From Phoebastria nigripes (lineage: Eukaryota; Chordata; Aves; Procellariiformes; Diomedeidae): a stretch of 64,000 nucleotides of DNA. Location of the stretch: assembly GCA_035582835.1 (NCBI GenBank), contig JAYKAV010003099.1, positions 1,884,363 through 1,948,362 on the forward strand, written 5' to 3'. How positions within the stretch are numbered: the stretch's first letter is position 1; every line of letters starts with the position of its first letter. Positions 48,505-59,000 of this stretch are shown in pieces. The position numbers and the translations under genes are program-made. A model generated the notes under the pieces. The model worked only from the letters and a program-made list of their open reading frames with translations. It was not told the origin of the DNA and did not search any database.

Positions 48505-48518
48505 GTTGCCATGGTGAT
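48505..48518. promoter_or_regulatory. RFX X-box-like site
   Basis: GTTGCCATGGTGAT has a perfect left half-site (GTTGCC) and a degenerate right half, a common in vivo X-box form. It is followed by a long pyrimidine-rich stretch. Confidence 0.35.
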
Positions 48519-49211
48519 GCCAGTTTTTTTCCCTGGTTCTTTTTTCCCCTCCCTTTCCCCCTCTTTTGGGTTGAACAGGAGGAGTCTGGCAGGCTGCTGG
48601 GGGGATTTATTAGCTCCAAAATAAGCCATGGTTCAGGAAAGGGGGAGAAATACTGCTGTGGTGAGCAGCATGAGCTTGGCCCTAATATACGACATGTGGT
48701 CTCTGGGAAGGGGTGTAAATCAGGGCTGGGGAAACACCGGGGCAGCACGAAAGCGGCTCACTTGCCTTGCCTCATCCTCAGAAGGGATCTGTGAAAAACT
48801 CCTAAAGGATTTCATGCCACTGCTGATGAACAAGGAATAATAAAAAGAGGGGAAGAGGAGGGCAAATATTTTAAAGCCAGCTGGCAGCAGGGTACAGCCC
48901 TGGGCTGATTGTGGCTCTCCGGAGCTGGGCATCGTCCTTGGTGCCAGCCTGTAGCTCTTTCTGCGGGTCATTTCTGCACAAACCTGGGTGGGTTTTGGTC
49001 GAGTCTTGCTGTGATGTCCTCCTCGGCTGCACAGATGTGTCCCTCACACCCGGGCAATATGCAGCAGCCCCGCAAGCAGCCGGACCCCACTAACCCGAGC
49101 AAGCACTGGGAGCTGCACCAGGTGCCTCCTTGTCCCAGCTCCTGCCTCAAGCCGGACCTCCACCTCCCTGCCTGCATCCTGCCAGCCCTGCCCATGCAGG
49201 CAGTCACCACT

Positions 49212-49364
49212 GAGTCACCATCCCTGGAAGTATTTAAAAGACGTGTAGATGAGGTGCTTAGGGACATGGTTTAGTGGGCATGGAGGTGTTGGGCTGACGG
49301 TTGGACTCGATGATCTTAGAGGTCTTTTCCAACCTTAATGATTCTATGATTCTATGATTCTATG
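49212..49364 (+). mobile_element. CR1 LINE 3' fragment
   Basis: A short CR1 3' end in the plus orientation. It begins in the final codons of the CR1 ORF2 protein (residues read [19 protein letters not shown], then a stop at about 49272), continues through a short 3' UTR, and ends in three copies of ATTCTATG. Its UTR (GATGATCTTAGAGGTC followed by CCAACCTTAATG) matches the copy at 29316-29514 nearly base for base, so both belong to the same or sister subfamilies. The open frame running into it from 48909 is a chance fusion of unrelated upstream sequence with the CR1 C-terminus. It is non-autonomous and dead. Confidence 0.95.
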
Positions 49365-50799
49365 CTGCACAGCATTGGCTCCTTAGTGCCAAGGGTTTTT
49401 TTTTTTAAAGCTTGTAACATTGCACTTGAAATAATTAGCCTGAGTAGTCTAATGAAGGAAACAAGAAATCCTTTANGGACAACTTGCATGAAGGCGGTGG
49501 GGAAGATTGCAGTCCCCTCTGCACCGCTCCCCATTCACCCTAGCTGGACCTGCCTGAGCCGTCCCCGCGAGCCCCAAGCCCTGCCCTGATGGCATGTGTG
49601 ATCCGCTCAACTCCGAGCAAAAATCTGGAGCAAGGGGAGGTCCCAGGACAATGTGAGCTCCCTGCAGACCACTTCAGCCCTGTTTTCTTTGGCAATCCCG
49701 ACAGGCACTGCCTGTGTGCCCCTTCTGGGGTACCCAAACAACCACCGCCTTTTCCACGGGGACTTCAGGGTGGCTTCAGCTCTGCTGCTGGCCCTTGTCC
49801 CAGGAGGTCTGAGCAGGTAAAAGGGTGCTTTTCCTCCACGCAGGAGAAGGCAACAGGTAAATAAATGAGTGCAGCAGAGTGCCCTGAAATTTGTATCCTC
49901 TTGTTTCAAGTGCTGGGAAGAGAAATCGCTGATCAGTTGTGAAAGAACAAAATAAAGAAGAAGGGAAGGTTACTGGGGAGGATGCTTGAGGATTCACAGC
50001 CACGAGCTGGCGTAGCCACACGTAGCCCCTTACATCTAATCTGAACCTCTTCCTAATCACCAGCCANGGGAATACATTTGTTTCAGGTTCCCAAATTGGC
50101 TACTCTTTTGCAGCTCGACCACAGCTCTACGGATTTGCAGTGACAGGGTCATTTTTAACTGTTAGAGTGAAGTCTCTCTGCTGCAGGCAAAACAGCAACT
50201 CCCTGCTTGGGCTGGAGCAGCAGGGAGGTAGGACTGGCCCTGGGGGGCTGTGGGATGTTGGCTGTGACTATTCTGGGCAGCATCTCCGGAGCACCAGCCC
50301 TGCTCTGTGCCCGCAGGACAAGGCAGGTGGTGGGCAGGAGGGCCANGGGCAGGCAGCCTGCCCGATCCGGGAGGTGCCTCGCCGTTTCTGAAGTGCTAAT
50401 TGCTGCAACGCTTCCTCGAGACCGGCTTTCACACTGCGCTGACTCCCATATTCTCCCCGTCTGCATCTGCTGGTAAGGATTTCAGCCCATCTGCTCCTGG
50501 AGAAGACTCNCCCAACACCGGTCTATCACTACCTGCCCTCTCCTCTCCATGCTGGGGCATTTGCNGGGCAGCTTACCTGCAGGGCTAAATTCCTTCTTTA
50601 CATCACCGTTCCTTTTCCTTTTTCCAGAGTTGCTGTCACCTTTTCATTTTAGGCTCTGCGAGCATCCCAAGGCAAGTTAATCTTGCACGGCAAGCCATGG
50701 ACCAGGACTGCAGGGTCGATGGCATCTCGCGGGCTGCAGGACAGTCATGCTGCTCGCGTGCCAGCGTGGTGCAGAGCTGGCACTGGCCTGCTCAGCCGG

Positions 50800-51010
50800 A
50801 CCGTGTCTTGGTGTGAGCAGCATTAGCATCCCAGCAATTAGTGGAGCTATGTTGATTTGCATCAAGCTCGGAGCATAAAGAGTACCAGGCCAGATGGTAA
50901 ATTGTGTGTGTTCCTGAAAACAACAGAATATATGCTGGGCTTGAATAGGGCTTTGGTGATGTGAATTGATCTCTGAAATGACCCTGCTTGCATGTGCTCA
51001 GAAACAAACT
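50800..51010. promoter_or_regulatory. AT-rich island, candidate conserved element
   Basis: Contains GCATTAGCATCCCAGCAATTAG, GTTGATTTGCATCAAGC (ATTTGCAT is the octamer on the minus strand) and GTGAATTGATCTC. Confidence 0.38.
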
Positions 51011-51140
51011 ACGCTGTGGTTATGGCAGAGCTTTCTGGCTCAGCCTTAAAACCACCTGCGTGGGTGTGAAGGAGGAGTAACCCCCCCCAGGAGTGCTCAG
51101 CGAGGTGAAGCCAGCATGCATCAGGCTTGGATCAATCGTC

Positions 51141-51217
51141 TGACCTAGATGTACTCTATGTCCTTGAGTAAGTTACTGTTCTTCTGTGTACCACCTTTTC
51201 TCCAACTTAAAACGGCG
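51141..51217 (+). mobile_element. MIR-like relic
   Basis: TGACCTAGATG is followed by GTCCTTGAGTAAGTTACTG, TTCTTCTGTG and a diverged 'ctcatctgtaaaacgg' segment. This reproduces the MIR core layout 'gtgtgaccttgggcaagttacttaacctctctgtgcctcag...tgtaaaatgg'. Plus orientation; the tRNA-derived head and L2-like tail are not recognisable. Confidence 0.45.
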
Positions 51218-52359
51218 TTAGCAGCAGCAGGGCTGCCGGTGCTCGGGGTCCGGCTCCCGGTGCTCCTGGTGTGAAGGTGCTGGACTGTGTGGGCACCTCG
51301 TGTCTGCCCAGCCGGCACCAGCTCCCCGGCAAAACTCTGCCTCTTCCCGGTGCTTTGCCACAATTAACCGGTTAGCTGTCAGTGCCCCATCACAAGAAGG
51401 TTCACACATGTAGGCTGCCTTTCTCCATCATGGACTTTCTCCAGTCCTTGGTCCAAATGTGCTGGCTTGGAGCCATCAGTAATATCTGCTGTTCTGCCCT
51501 GAAATATAAATCAAGCCAATAAAGAGATCGGCTCCAAAGAGCATTCATCAACGTTTCTCCAGTGCCATCAGGCAGTTAAAAATGAAACCATTCCCAAGGA
51601 CANGCTGGAGCTGGTGGAGAAAAGGAGTAGAATGGCTGGTGCCTCACCCAGCGTGGGCCCATCCCTTGCCCGTCCCTACAAGGTTTCTGCTAACCCCGTC
51701 TGCTCCCAGCGTGGGAAGAGCAATGGCCCAGCCCTGTGTCGTGCTGGGCTGAAGCAAGAAACGATCATTAAAGTGTGCTGAAAGCAGCCCGCTGCTTTAG
51801 GAGTTCACACTGGTTTAGGAGCATCGCCGAAATCCCTGGGGTCCTCCTGATCCGTCTCAGTCGATTTCCCAGGAAAAGCTTTATTACACCAATTATCCCC
51901 CGGGCTCCGTTGGCCCCAGCCCTGCAGAGGAGCCCCACAGCCCTTACCCGGAGGTGCCACGATGGCAATCAGGTTTCATTGCCTCGAGCTGCAGAGGTGG
52001 GGAGGGACCCCACGGCTGGGAGCTGGGGGACCCTGCTCCGGTGCCCCCACCGCGGGCAGCGGTGCCTGAGGGCTGGTCCGGTGCTGGATGATTTAGGGAA
52101 TAAACACCAGCACTACCCAGAGTCAGTCTGACTGCTGACACCTCTGCAAGATGCTGAAAGTCCTCGGCTGCGGGAGCCCTCCTGCCCTGCCTTCCTCCCC
52201 CCTGCCGCGCAGGCAGCCCGCAGGCATCCACGGCACGCACACAAACACGCGTGTTATCGCCTTGGAACCTCCTCCCTTCGCTAAACTAACGCCCGCGTGG
52301 CCGTGTCCCAGCCCCCGGCTTTGGAGGAGATCCGGGAAGGCTGGGTGGTAAACATGCGT

Positions 52360-52640
52360 ACATAAACAAACAGCCAGGCTGTGTTATTCATTATTACTCT
52401 TATTCTCTCTTTGATGAAGGCAGACAAAGTCACCTCTCTTTTGTGCGATGTGTGTGTTGTTTTTGCTTTATTTTTTATTTGTTTCTTTCCTCATAAAACT
52501 CATGTGAATAGGCCAGATGCGGTTTCCATAGCAACCCTCTCTCTTCAAGCAGCAGATGCTGGAAAAGGGTTTTTCAGTTTAATCCTCCTGGAAATCTCCC
52601 CAGCAGAGGTTGCTGGTATAAGATGATACTAAGAGATGCA
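52360..52640. promoter_or_regulatory. AT-rich island with RFX X-box
   Basis: Contains CATAAACAAACAGCC (FOX-like), GTGTTATTCATTATTACTC, a T-rich tract, and GTTTCCATAGCAAC at 52522. A FOX plus RFX combination is known from ciliated-cell enhancers (FOXJ1/RFX), which is a possible but untested reading. Confidence 0.4.
52522..52535. promoter_or_regulatory. RFX X-box-like palindrome
   Basis: GTTTCCATAGCAAC is close to the 14-bp X-box bound by RFX factors (GTTGCCATGGCAAC and relatives) and keeps both half-sites with standard spacing. It lies inside an AT-rich island. RFX sites occur in cilia-gene promoters and neural enhancers; no promoter is evident here. Confidence 0.5.
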
Positions 52641-53389
52641 CAGCAGCAGTGGTTGGCATATTTTAAATCCCTTGTGTTTCTCTTTGCATGAAGAACCTGC
52701 CCTTTCACCCTTTGGAAATGGCACATATCACAGTAAGAGCAGCAAATGTATCCTAATGCCTCATCTTACATTTAAACAGAGTCTTTCCCTGCACGGCTCC
52801 CAAAGCATTTCATGGTGATTAAGATGAGAGTGCAGCATCCTGCATCCCTGTGCTCGTTGAGTCGGGCAGAGACCAGGGCAGCTGCCTCGATCACACCTAC
52901 CCCAGCCCACCCCAAGCTGTCACTGGCATTCAACATATGGCTTGGGGTATATAAACAAGCCTCCTTTATTGAAAAAAAAAGGAAAAAGTATCCGTAGTGC
53001 TTGGCAGGAGTGCCTTCCCATTTTTCATCCATGGATCAGTCACTTGTGACTGACACGGTCATATAGGAGAAGACATATTAAATGCTCTTTGCAACCCAAA
53101 CTGGCCTGCTCTGGATCCACCCTGATGCACACATCTCCCTTTCGGCTGTGAAAGTGGGGCCCTCGATGCAGGCCCCTGCCCCTGCTCCCATCACCCTCCA
53201 TCTCGCTCTCTGGGTTGTGTCGGTGCAGTTGCATCAATCAAGCTCCTTAAGAGGATGGATGGAGAAGGCAGGATTTCAGCCCGGCTTGTTTAATAAAGAT
53301 ATATCCATTTGAAAGAAAAAGCTTAGAAATGGAAGCTGGAATTTAACTAGTGCAGAACGAGCTGTTCAGCCTCTCTCTTAAAAAAAGAA

Positions 53390-53600
53390 AATCCTGTAGA
53401 ACTTGACAGAAAGTAATAGCCATTGTATTTTGGTTTTTTCATTTAACAGATTTCGTGTAGGCATAGCAGGAAAGTTTGCTCTGATGAATTTTAACTCAGT
53501 TTAATTAAAGTAGTTGAAACTGAGTCAATTCCCAGCTCTCTAGTGCAGAAATGCACAGAAAAGCAAAGCACCTATTCAAGACAAACTACTTCAGTAACGC
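53390..53600. promoter_or_regulatory. AT-rich island, candidate conserved element
   Basis: Contains AGCCATTGTATTTTGG, CATTTAACAGATTTCG and the pair TTTTAACTCAGTTTAATTAA / TTGAAACTGAGTCAA. AACTCAGTTT and AAACTGAGTC form an imperfect inverted repeat. An old DNA-transposon terminal repeat is an alternative explanation. Confidence 0.35.
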
Positions 53601-54404
53601 GTCTTCTAAAGGAAGATTTTGCTCGTGTCACGCAGTCTCAGCCTCCTTAACCCCAGATCTAACTGACGGCGGCAGGTTCCTCCAGGAAAAACATGTTATG
53701 TTTCATGTTTTATAACATCGGGACTACGGAGTCATCCTCGCAGGGTCAGTGGGTTTTGTGAGTTATCCCAGAGCCAAACCAGCTGGTGAGCCCCAGGCTG
53801 TTGGGAACTTTCTTAAAAGTAACAAAAGAGGTAATGGCAATGAAAGGATCGTGACACCATGTGATGTCCCAGATTCATTCTGGATTATGAAGAATAATCA
53901 TAATAATCACCCTTATGTTTTGAGGGTGCAGGGAAATCACGGGGTCATGGGCAGCAGACTCTCCTTCTGCCCCTGGGCAGGACCAGCACCTCTGGCATCA
54001 TTTATGGCAGATGCAGGTTAAGCTGCCTTTAAAATTTGTAGGGATGAAGATCCCCCAGTCCCAGCAAGCAACAGGTACTGGTCAAGTGGAATAAACCTCA
54101 CACGTCGGTGGAGGAGATGGGCTGAGGCTGGGCTTCCAGAATGCCACTTGCCCCTCCATACTGACTGCGAGCGGGCAAAACCCAGGCAGCGCGGGCTCAG
54201 AGACTCTTGCAAAGCCACATACTGCACGATCGCTTTGCAGGCTGAGAAGTGGAAATGAGTTAAGAGCAGAAATCAGAAGAAACTGGGATTAACAACTCAA
54301 ATCTGAGCAATAGTCAGAACACTTGCAATTCATGGCAAAGCTCTGTTCCAGTTCTCATCTGTTTGCTTTCCATCAAGAGCAAGCTTCGTCCTGTGATTAA
54401 ATGA

Positions 54405-54580
54405 AGGAGGTAGGGATCAAGACTCCCGGGCTCTGCTCTTAACTCTGCTGCTAACTTGCCGTGTTTCTTTGGAGAGGTCACATACGATTAAATGCTCAGA
54501 GCCGGTGCAGGCTCAAAATTCCCACTGACGTCAATAGGGACAACAGGTTTTCAGCATGAGTGGAAAAATGCAGCCTGTAA
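54405..54580 (+). mobile_element. Amniote SINE-like relic (MIR core type)
   Basis: The segment AAGACTCCCGGGCTCTGCTC, then TTAACTCTGCTGCTAACTTG and TTTGGAGAGGTCAC follows the MIR/CORE-SINE order 'gactcctgggttctattcctggctctgccactgacttgctgtgtgaccttgggcaaatcac'. The adjoining CCCACTGACGTCAATAGGGA and GTTTTCAGCA recall a repeat well known from turtle and crocodilian genomes ('cactgacttcaatgggag...'). These may be two nested old elements. Family attribution is from memory and approximate. Confidence 0.45.
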
Positions 54581-54984
54581 TGCTTCCTTTGCTTCAGCTT
54601 CCTGGGTGCAAAACTCTCCTGCCCAGTGCTGTGGATGAATTTATTTAGATTTATGGAAAGGAGCCTGCAGGGTTCCTCTGGTTTGCTGGGATGGTGAATA
54701 AAAGGGAGCGGAGCAATTCAGAGTCAACCTGCTGAAAAAAGAGAGACGCTCCCCCCCCCGACCAGTTCATTGCCAAGGTCTAAACCTCGTCCACAGCCAC
54801 ACGAACAGCCCCCCTGTGCCACGCTCTTGCTGTCACCGTGGCCTCTGGGCTTGCTGAACCTGCAGGAGTTTTAGGTACATGCGATTTGGTGACCTTGGGG
54901 CCGTGGAGACATGCAGGGCAGGCAAGAGCATGGGGGTGCAGGCACAGCCACGTACCGATAACCGCGCTTGCCCTGTCTAAAGTG

Positions 54985-54998
54985 CTGCCAGATGGCAG
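54985..54998 (+). promoter_or_regulatory. CTCF-core-like motif
   Basis: CTGCCAGATGGCAG matches the CTCF core (CCACCAGATGGCAG type) at 12 of 14 positions by eye. It is also a self-complementary CTGCCA/TGGCAG palindrome, so an alternative dimeric factor such as NFI (TGGCA half-sites) is possible. Confidence 0.3.
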
Positions 54999-55679
54999 TT
55001 TACCCATGATATCCTCCTTTTTGGCATGGCCATTATGTCCCCAATTACCCCCATGATGAGCAGATAATTCCTCGCGTCAGCGAGCGATGGAGAGGAGAGC
55101 AGACAGGAGGGAAGGTGCAGTGCTGGCCAGGAGCTCCTCCACCACGGCCGCATCGTGTCCATTTGCCCTTTCCCTCGGAGAAGACGTAGCCTGTTATTTC
55201 AGATGCTCCTGCCAGACCCCACTTGTTTTGAAACCGGTAGATAGAAGCAGTTCCTGACCCTGCGGCTGTAGCCCACAGGCTCTCTCTAAGTGATATCCTT
55301 GGCAGATAAATTACACCCACTTTAAGCTCTACCCTGTTCCTTCCTTTGTGCTTGATGGGGCTGCCTGGCAGAGGTGCGGCGAGAGCATGGCGAACAGTCC
55401 CATCACTCTTATTGTCAATCATCCCTTGTCAAAGTGCTGAAGGTATAATAAATCCCCGACCAGGAAAAGGCTGTATTTACATATCTGGTTTTCAGAAATG
55501 GCAATAGGCTGTTAAGAAAATACAGAATTTTAATCACCTGGTTTGGGCCCGTGCACAGCTTCTGAGGCATTGCCAGAGGTTGGGCACGGTGGCACCGTCT
55601 GTCCCTTTATTTGCAAGCGATCATTACGAGTGATTAATTATAATGATGCTATTTAACCCCTTTGCAGGTATCTTTCACA

Positions 55680-55748
55680 GTTTCCAAAGCACAAAAGTGG
55701 TTACGTGTCCTTATCTCTATTCANTAAACAGGTAAATTGAGGTGTACC
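55680..55748 (-). mobile_element. MIR-like relic
   Basis: TTTCCAAAGCACAAAAGTGG, then TCCTTATCTCTATTC, ACAGGTAAATTGAGGTG corresponds to the reverse complement of the MIR core and 3' segment ('cacctcaatttacctgt...aatagagataa...gtgctttggaaa'). One ambiguous base at 55724 interrupts it. It lies next to a short AT-rich island (55620-55665). Confidence 0.5.
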
Positions 55749-56100
55749 GTCATCTCCCCCATGGAAGATGCCCAGCCCTAGAGCTCCTCCTATGCTCCAC
55801 ATCTGAAAAATAGGGCACAGACAAACTCCTCCTGTGGGTACATTTGTAATGGGTCCCACCTGCAACAGGGCCAATGTCACCATTTATAGACGAGCTCTAT
55901 TAATGACTTTTTTTTAAAAATAAAAGCACAGCAACAGAAATCTTCAGCCTTAAATGCTGTCCTACCCTGCCAGCCCCCGCCCTGTGCCTTTTCATAGTGC
56001 AAAGGAAGCAGAAAAGGAGAGCAGACAAGAGAGACGTGGGGAAAAGAAACACGTCAGGGATTAACAAGAAGCCCAGCTGTAGTGGGGATGGGACCTTCTC

Positions 56101-56166
56101 CCAAACCCCACCCCACCCCACCCCATCCCTCCCATTTCATCTCATCCCATCCCATCTCATCCCACT
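56101..56166. repeat. CCCAC/CCCAT pentamer low-complexity repeat
   Basis: A pyrimidine-rich run of CCCAC units passing into CCCAT and CTCAT units, about 13 pentamers with interruptions. Typical microsatellite drift. Confidence 0.92.
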
Positions 56167-56175
56167 ACAGGGCAG
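56162..56175 (+). promoter_or_regulatory. CTCF-core-like motif
   Basis: CCACTACAGGGCAG matches a CTCF core variant at 13 of 14 positions by eye. It begins inside the end of a CCCAY pentamer repeat, which lowers confidence. It has the same orientation as the candidate at 54985. Confidence 0.28.
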
Positions 56176-57392
56176 TGCCTTTGCTGTGCTCCAGCCTCAG
56201 CGGCTGCTCAGCTTGCTGACCTTAATTCTGATTTTAGTTTGAGCAAAATTGACCTGGAGAGAGAGCAGAGGCTTTAAAAGCAGCCTGGCATGGAGTGGAG
56301 ATGCAGAGAGCCTTTGTATGTATTTCACTCAGGGAAAAATAATTGCGGGGGAGGACATAAACCCTTTTGCTCTGTAAAGCCGTGCAGCTCATCTGTCCCC
56401 TGGTGCCGGTCCCAGTTATTAGGCTGAGNGTGAGCGTCCTTGGTGGGGTGGGGATGGCAGCATCCTCACCCTCACCCTAATCTGAGAGAGCCTGTGGCTG
56501 AAATGGGCTCCTGGTTTGAAGCGGGATGGAGGAGGCGACCGGAGGCACGGCAGTGATGAGACAGGTCGTGGCAACTGAGGGTGGAGTGGTTTTTAAAAGT
56601 ATTTGGCAAAAGCCTTGTCGGGTGCAGAGGGCTGTGGGGCAGTGGGTGCATGTTTTGGGGGGGGTCTCGCCTGCCCATGGGCTCCCTTGCACCCCAGGGG
56701 CTTTCCCTTGCGCTCACCCCATTGGCAATGCAGTTTTATGACCTCTGTTTTCAGGAGATGGCCCCATTGCAACAGCTGTGCCCAGGGGGGCCCGGTGCTT
56801 TGGGACTGATCCTGCCTGGTGCTGGGGCCCCCTGGTCCCATGGGCATCAACAGGAGATGTTCCCCTGTCCTCACTGACATGGTCTCTCGGAGCCCTTTTC
56901 TGCAGGATGAGAAAGACCTGGCGTCAGGAGCCGCAGGGCTACGACTGTCACAGCTGGCACCCACAGCAAAGCACCCACCGGCTGTGGGGGAGACCGGGAC
57001 CCGGGAGGTGCTGAGCACCCCAGGGTGCCCCACCAGCTCCTGCCTGGGGCTGCGTGGCCAGGGCTGAGTCCCCCATGCAGCGTGGGATGGAGATGTAGGG
57101 GAGAGGTGAAGGGGAGCGAAGCTCGATGCTCTTTGGCCATCAAAATAATACGAAATTTATTTGTTTGAACAAATCCCAGGGAACTCTCTGCTCTGCCTGA
57201 CATCTGTGTTTGAATTCTCTTCGGTGGGTGCACTTTGACCCACAGCTCGGAGCAATGATTGAGGGATGCAACCAAAGAACAGCTCCCAGGAACCCTGCAA
57301 AAAGAGGCAAATGTTCCAGCCTAAAAAACAATTGCAAAAACTACTTCTTTCCACAGCAAACTGTACTCCATATTCCATAATACTCTTAGGGG

Positions 57393-57410
57393 AAAAAAAA
57401 AAAAAAAAAA
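57393..57410. repeat. Poly-A tract of 18
   Basis: An uninterrupted run of 18 A. I see no upstream transposon or processed gene body, so it is not called a retrocopy tail. Confidence 0.95.
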
Positions 57411-58049
57411 GGCGGCATAGGGGCAGGCTGTAGCTGCAGCATGCAGCGAGCTCCTACTTAGCATTATTTATCATCAATGATCTCCAGGCTGGGCCATGAT
57501 GCATAATTCATTTTCTCTTCAGAGGCTGCGTCTCGAACCGAGCCCAGTCTGGCACCTCTCCGCCGCAGCCGCGGTGCGTTCTGGCTCTTCAAAAAAAGCA
57601 ACTTGGGCACCTCGGCGTGCGGAGTCCTTGGCCTCTTCATGTTCATGTGAATATGACAGTCTGGCAAGGGCTGCTGCTAAGTTTATCCCTGTCTGTGCGC
57701 TGCCTCGGTGCCTGTCCTCCCTGCTCATCCCCCGGTGCTGGGAGCCACGTCGCTCAAGCCTTCACAGAGCTGCAGATTTGGGGTTGCATATCTCACTTGC
57801 TTGGAGCTAATTTCCACCAGCTCAGGAAACAGCCGATAGCTTTTAAAAATGAAGGAGAGGAGCCACGTCCTTGTTCAAGGCTCTGTCCCCCTGCCCCGAC
57901 CCCGGCTGGCCCTGGGCTTGCAGGGGGATGGAGATGCAGCCCCTCCTGAGTACGTGTGTGGCAGGGGGCGAGTGGGAGAAGGAAGACAGCAAGAGGAGCC
58001 AGCAGCCTTTTATTCTGGGGCCCACTTGCAAACATTTTCTAAAAGACCA

Positions 58050-58260
58050 ATAAATAATTAATAGCCGTTATAAGCATATTGCAGACACGAGGAGTTTTTG
58101 CTGCAGATGGTCATAAGGACGTTGTCAGAGAGTTATCGACTGGAGGGCTGCACGATCCATTGTCATCGACTGGCCATTTATTAAGACATCTATTCATTAA
58201 CTCTTTATGGACAATGAGCAGAACTTTAATATCAAACGGAAGGACCACAACCCCCCAGAA
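58050..58260. promoter_or_regulatory. AT-rich island with repeated and inverted motifs
   Basis: Contains TAATTAATAGCCGTTATAAG, the 9-mer ATCGACTGG twice (58135-58143, 58165-58173, offset 30 bp), CCATTTATTAAGAC, TTCATTAACTCTTTATGG and TTTAATATCAAACGG. CATTGTC (58158-58164) and GACAATG (58210-58216) form an inverted pair of SOX-type cores. CpG retention inside repeated words suggests selection. Confidence 0.47.
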
Positions 58261-58954
58261 TAGCTGAGCTTTGCTTTTTGGAGGCAGGGTTGTGTCCTGA
58301 GCAGGAACAGAGGGAGGAAGGATGGAGGGGGAGCTGCCCAAACTGCTCCCAAAATCCAGCTCAGAGCCAGGACTGGGGGCCTCTGACTCCCCCCCGGGCG
58401 TCAGGCACCACTGGAAAGCAGGTGAAGCCGGTGTATCTTTACCAAATCAATTCTCCTTCACTTAACTTTGTCTCCNTAGAGTAGACATCTCGTTCCATCA
58501 GCAGTGATAAATACATCCTGCGCTGGGTAGGACCCGAATGTTTTCAGAGGCATTTCCAAAGCCCGAAGGAAGGGTCTGCCCTACCACTGAGCACACTGGT
58601 TGTTACTGGTTTCTCTCCAATTAATTACCACTGGGCAGGTTTGCACGGTGCCTGGGGATGCTCACTGCCGGCGAAGGGAGCTAAAGGAGAGCTCAGGACG
58701 GTTTCTTCCCGGAGAGCAAGACGACATTGATGATTTATTTCACTCTCTCTCTAAGGTAATTATGTACCTAGGCAGTCTTAAAATGTGTATTTCTTTTCTC
58801 CGGCAGACCAGAACAGCCTCTTTGGTTCCAGTCTAGCAAATAAATATGTATTTACACACTTTATTAAGATGGGTATTACTTTCCCAGAAGACTGGCATAA
58901 CTCTTCTGCTCTGGTATTTTATGTAAAACTGTATTTGCACATTAGTTTGAAATA

Positions 58955-59000
58955 TATATGACAGGCTAGATGGACCACAGCAGCCTTGGCAATCGCTGAG
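58955..59000 (+). mobile_element. Possible ancient CR1-like relic
   Basis: GGCTAGATGGACCACAGCAG resembles the 'ggctagatggaccattggtc' block near the 3' end of archosaur and turtle CR1-like repeats, in the plus orientation. Only about 25 bases match convincingly, so this is tentative. Confidence 0.3.

Larger units (their letters stand above)
46216..49211. other. Gene-free region
   Basis: Contains the MIR-like relic at 46410, the X-box-like site at 48505 and minor low-GC patches at 47120-47180 (GCTTTATTAACACTC) and 48385-48470. No gene supported; the 199-codon minus frame at 48030-48629 has no recognisable domain. Confidence 0.6.
55749..58049. other. Gene-free region
   Basis: Holds the pentamer repeat (56101), the second CTCF-like motif (56162) and an 18-A tract (57393). 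Many overlapping frames in 56470-57070 reflect GC-rich composition only. Confidence 0.6.

Noticed and set aside
48909..49274. Open frame ending in a CR1-like peptide
   Set aside because: Only the last 20 or so residues are CR1 ORF2; the upstream part is unrelated spacer, so it is a chance fusion and not a gene.
57393..57410. Poly-A tract as a processed-pseudogene tail
   Set aside because: No upstream coding or transcript-like body and no target-site duplication seen.
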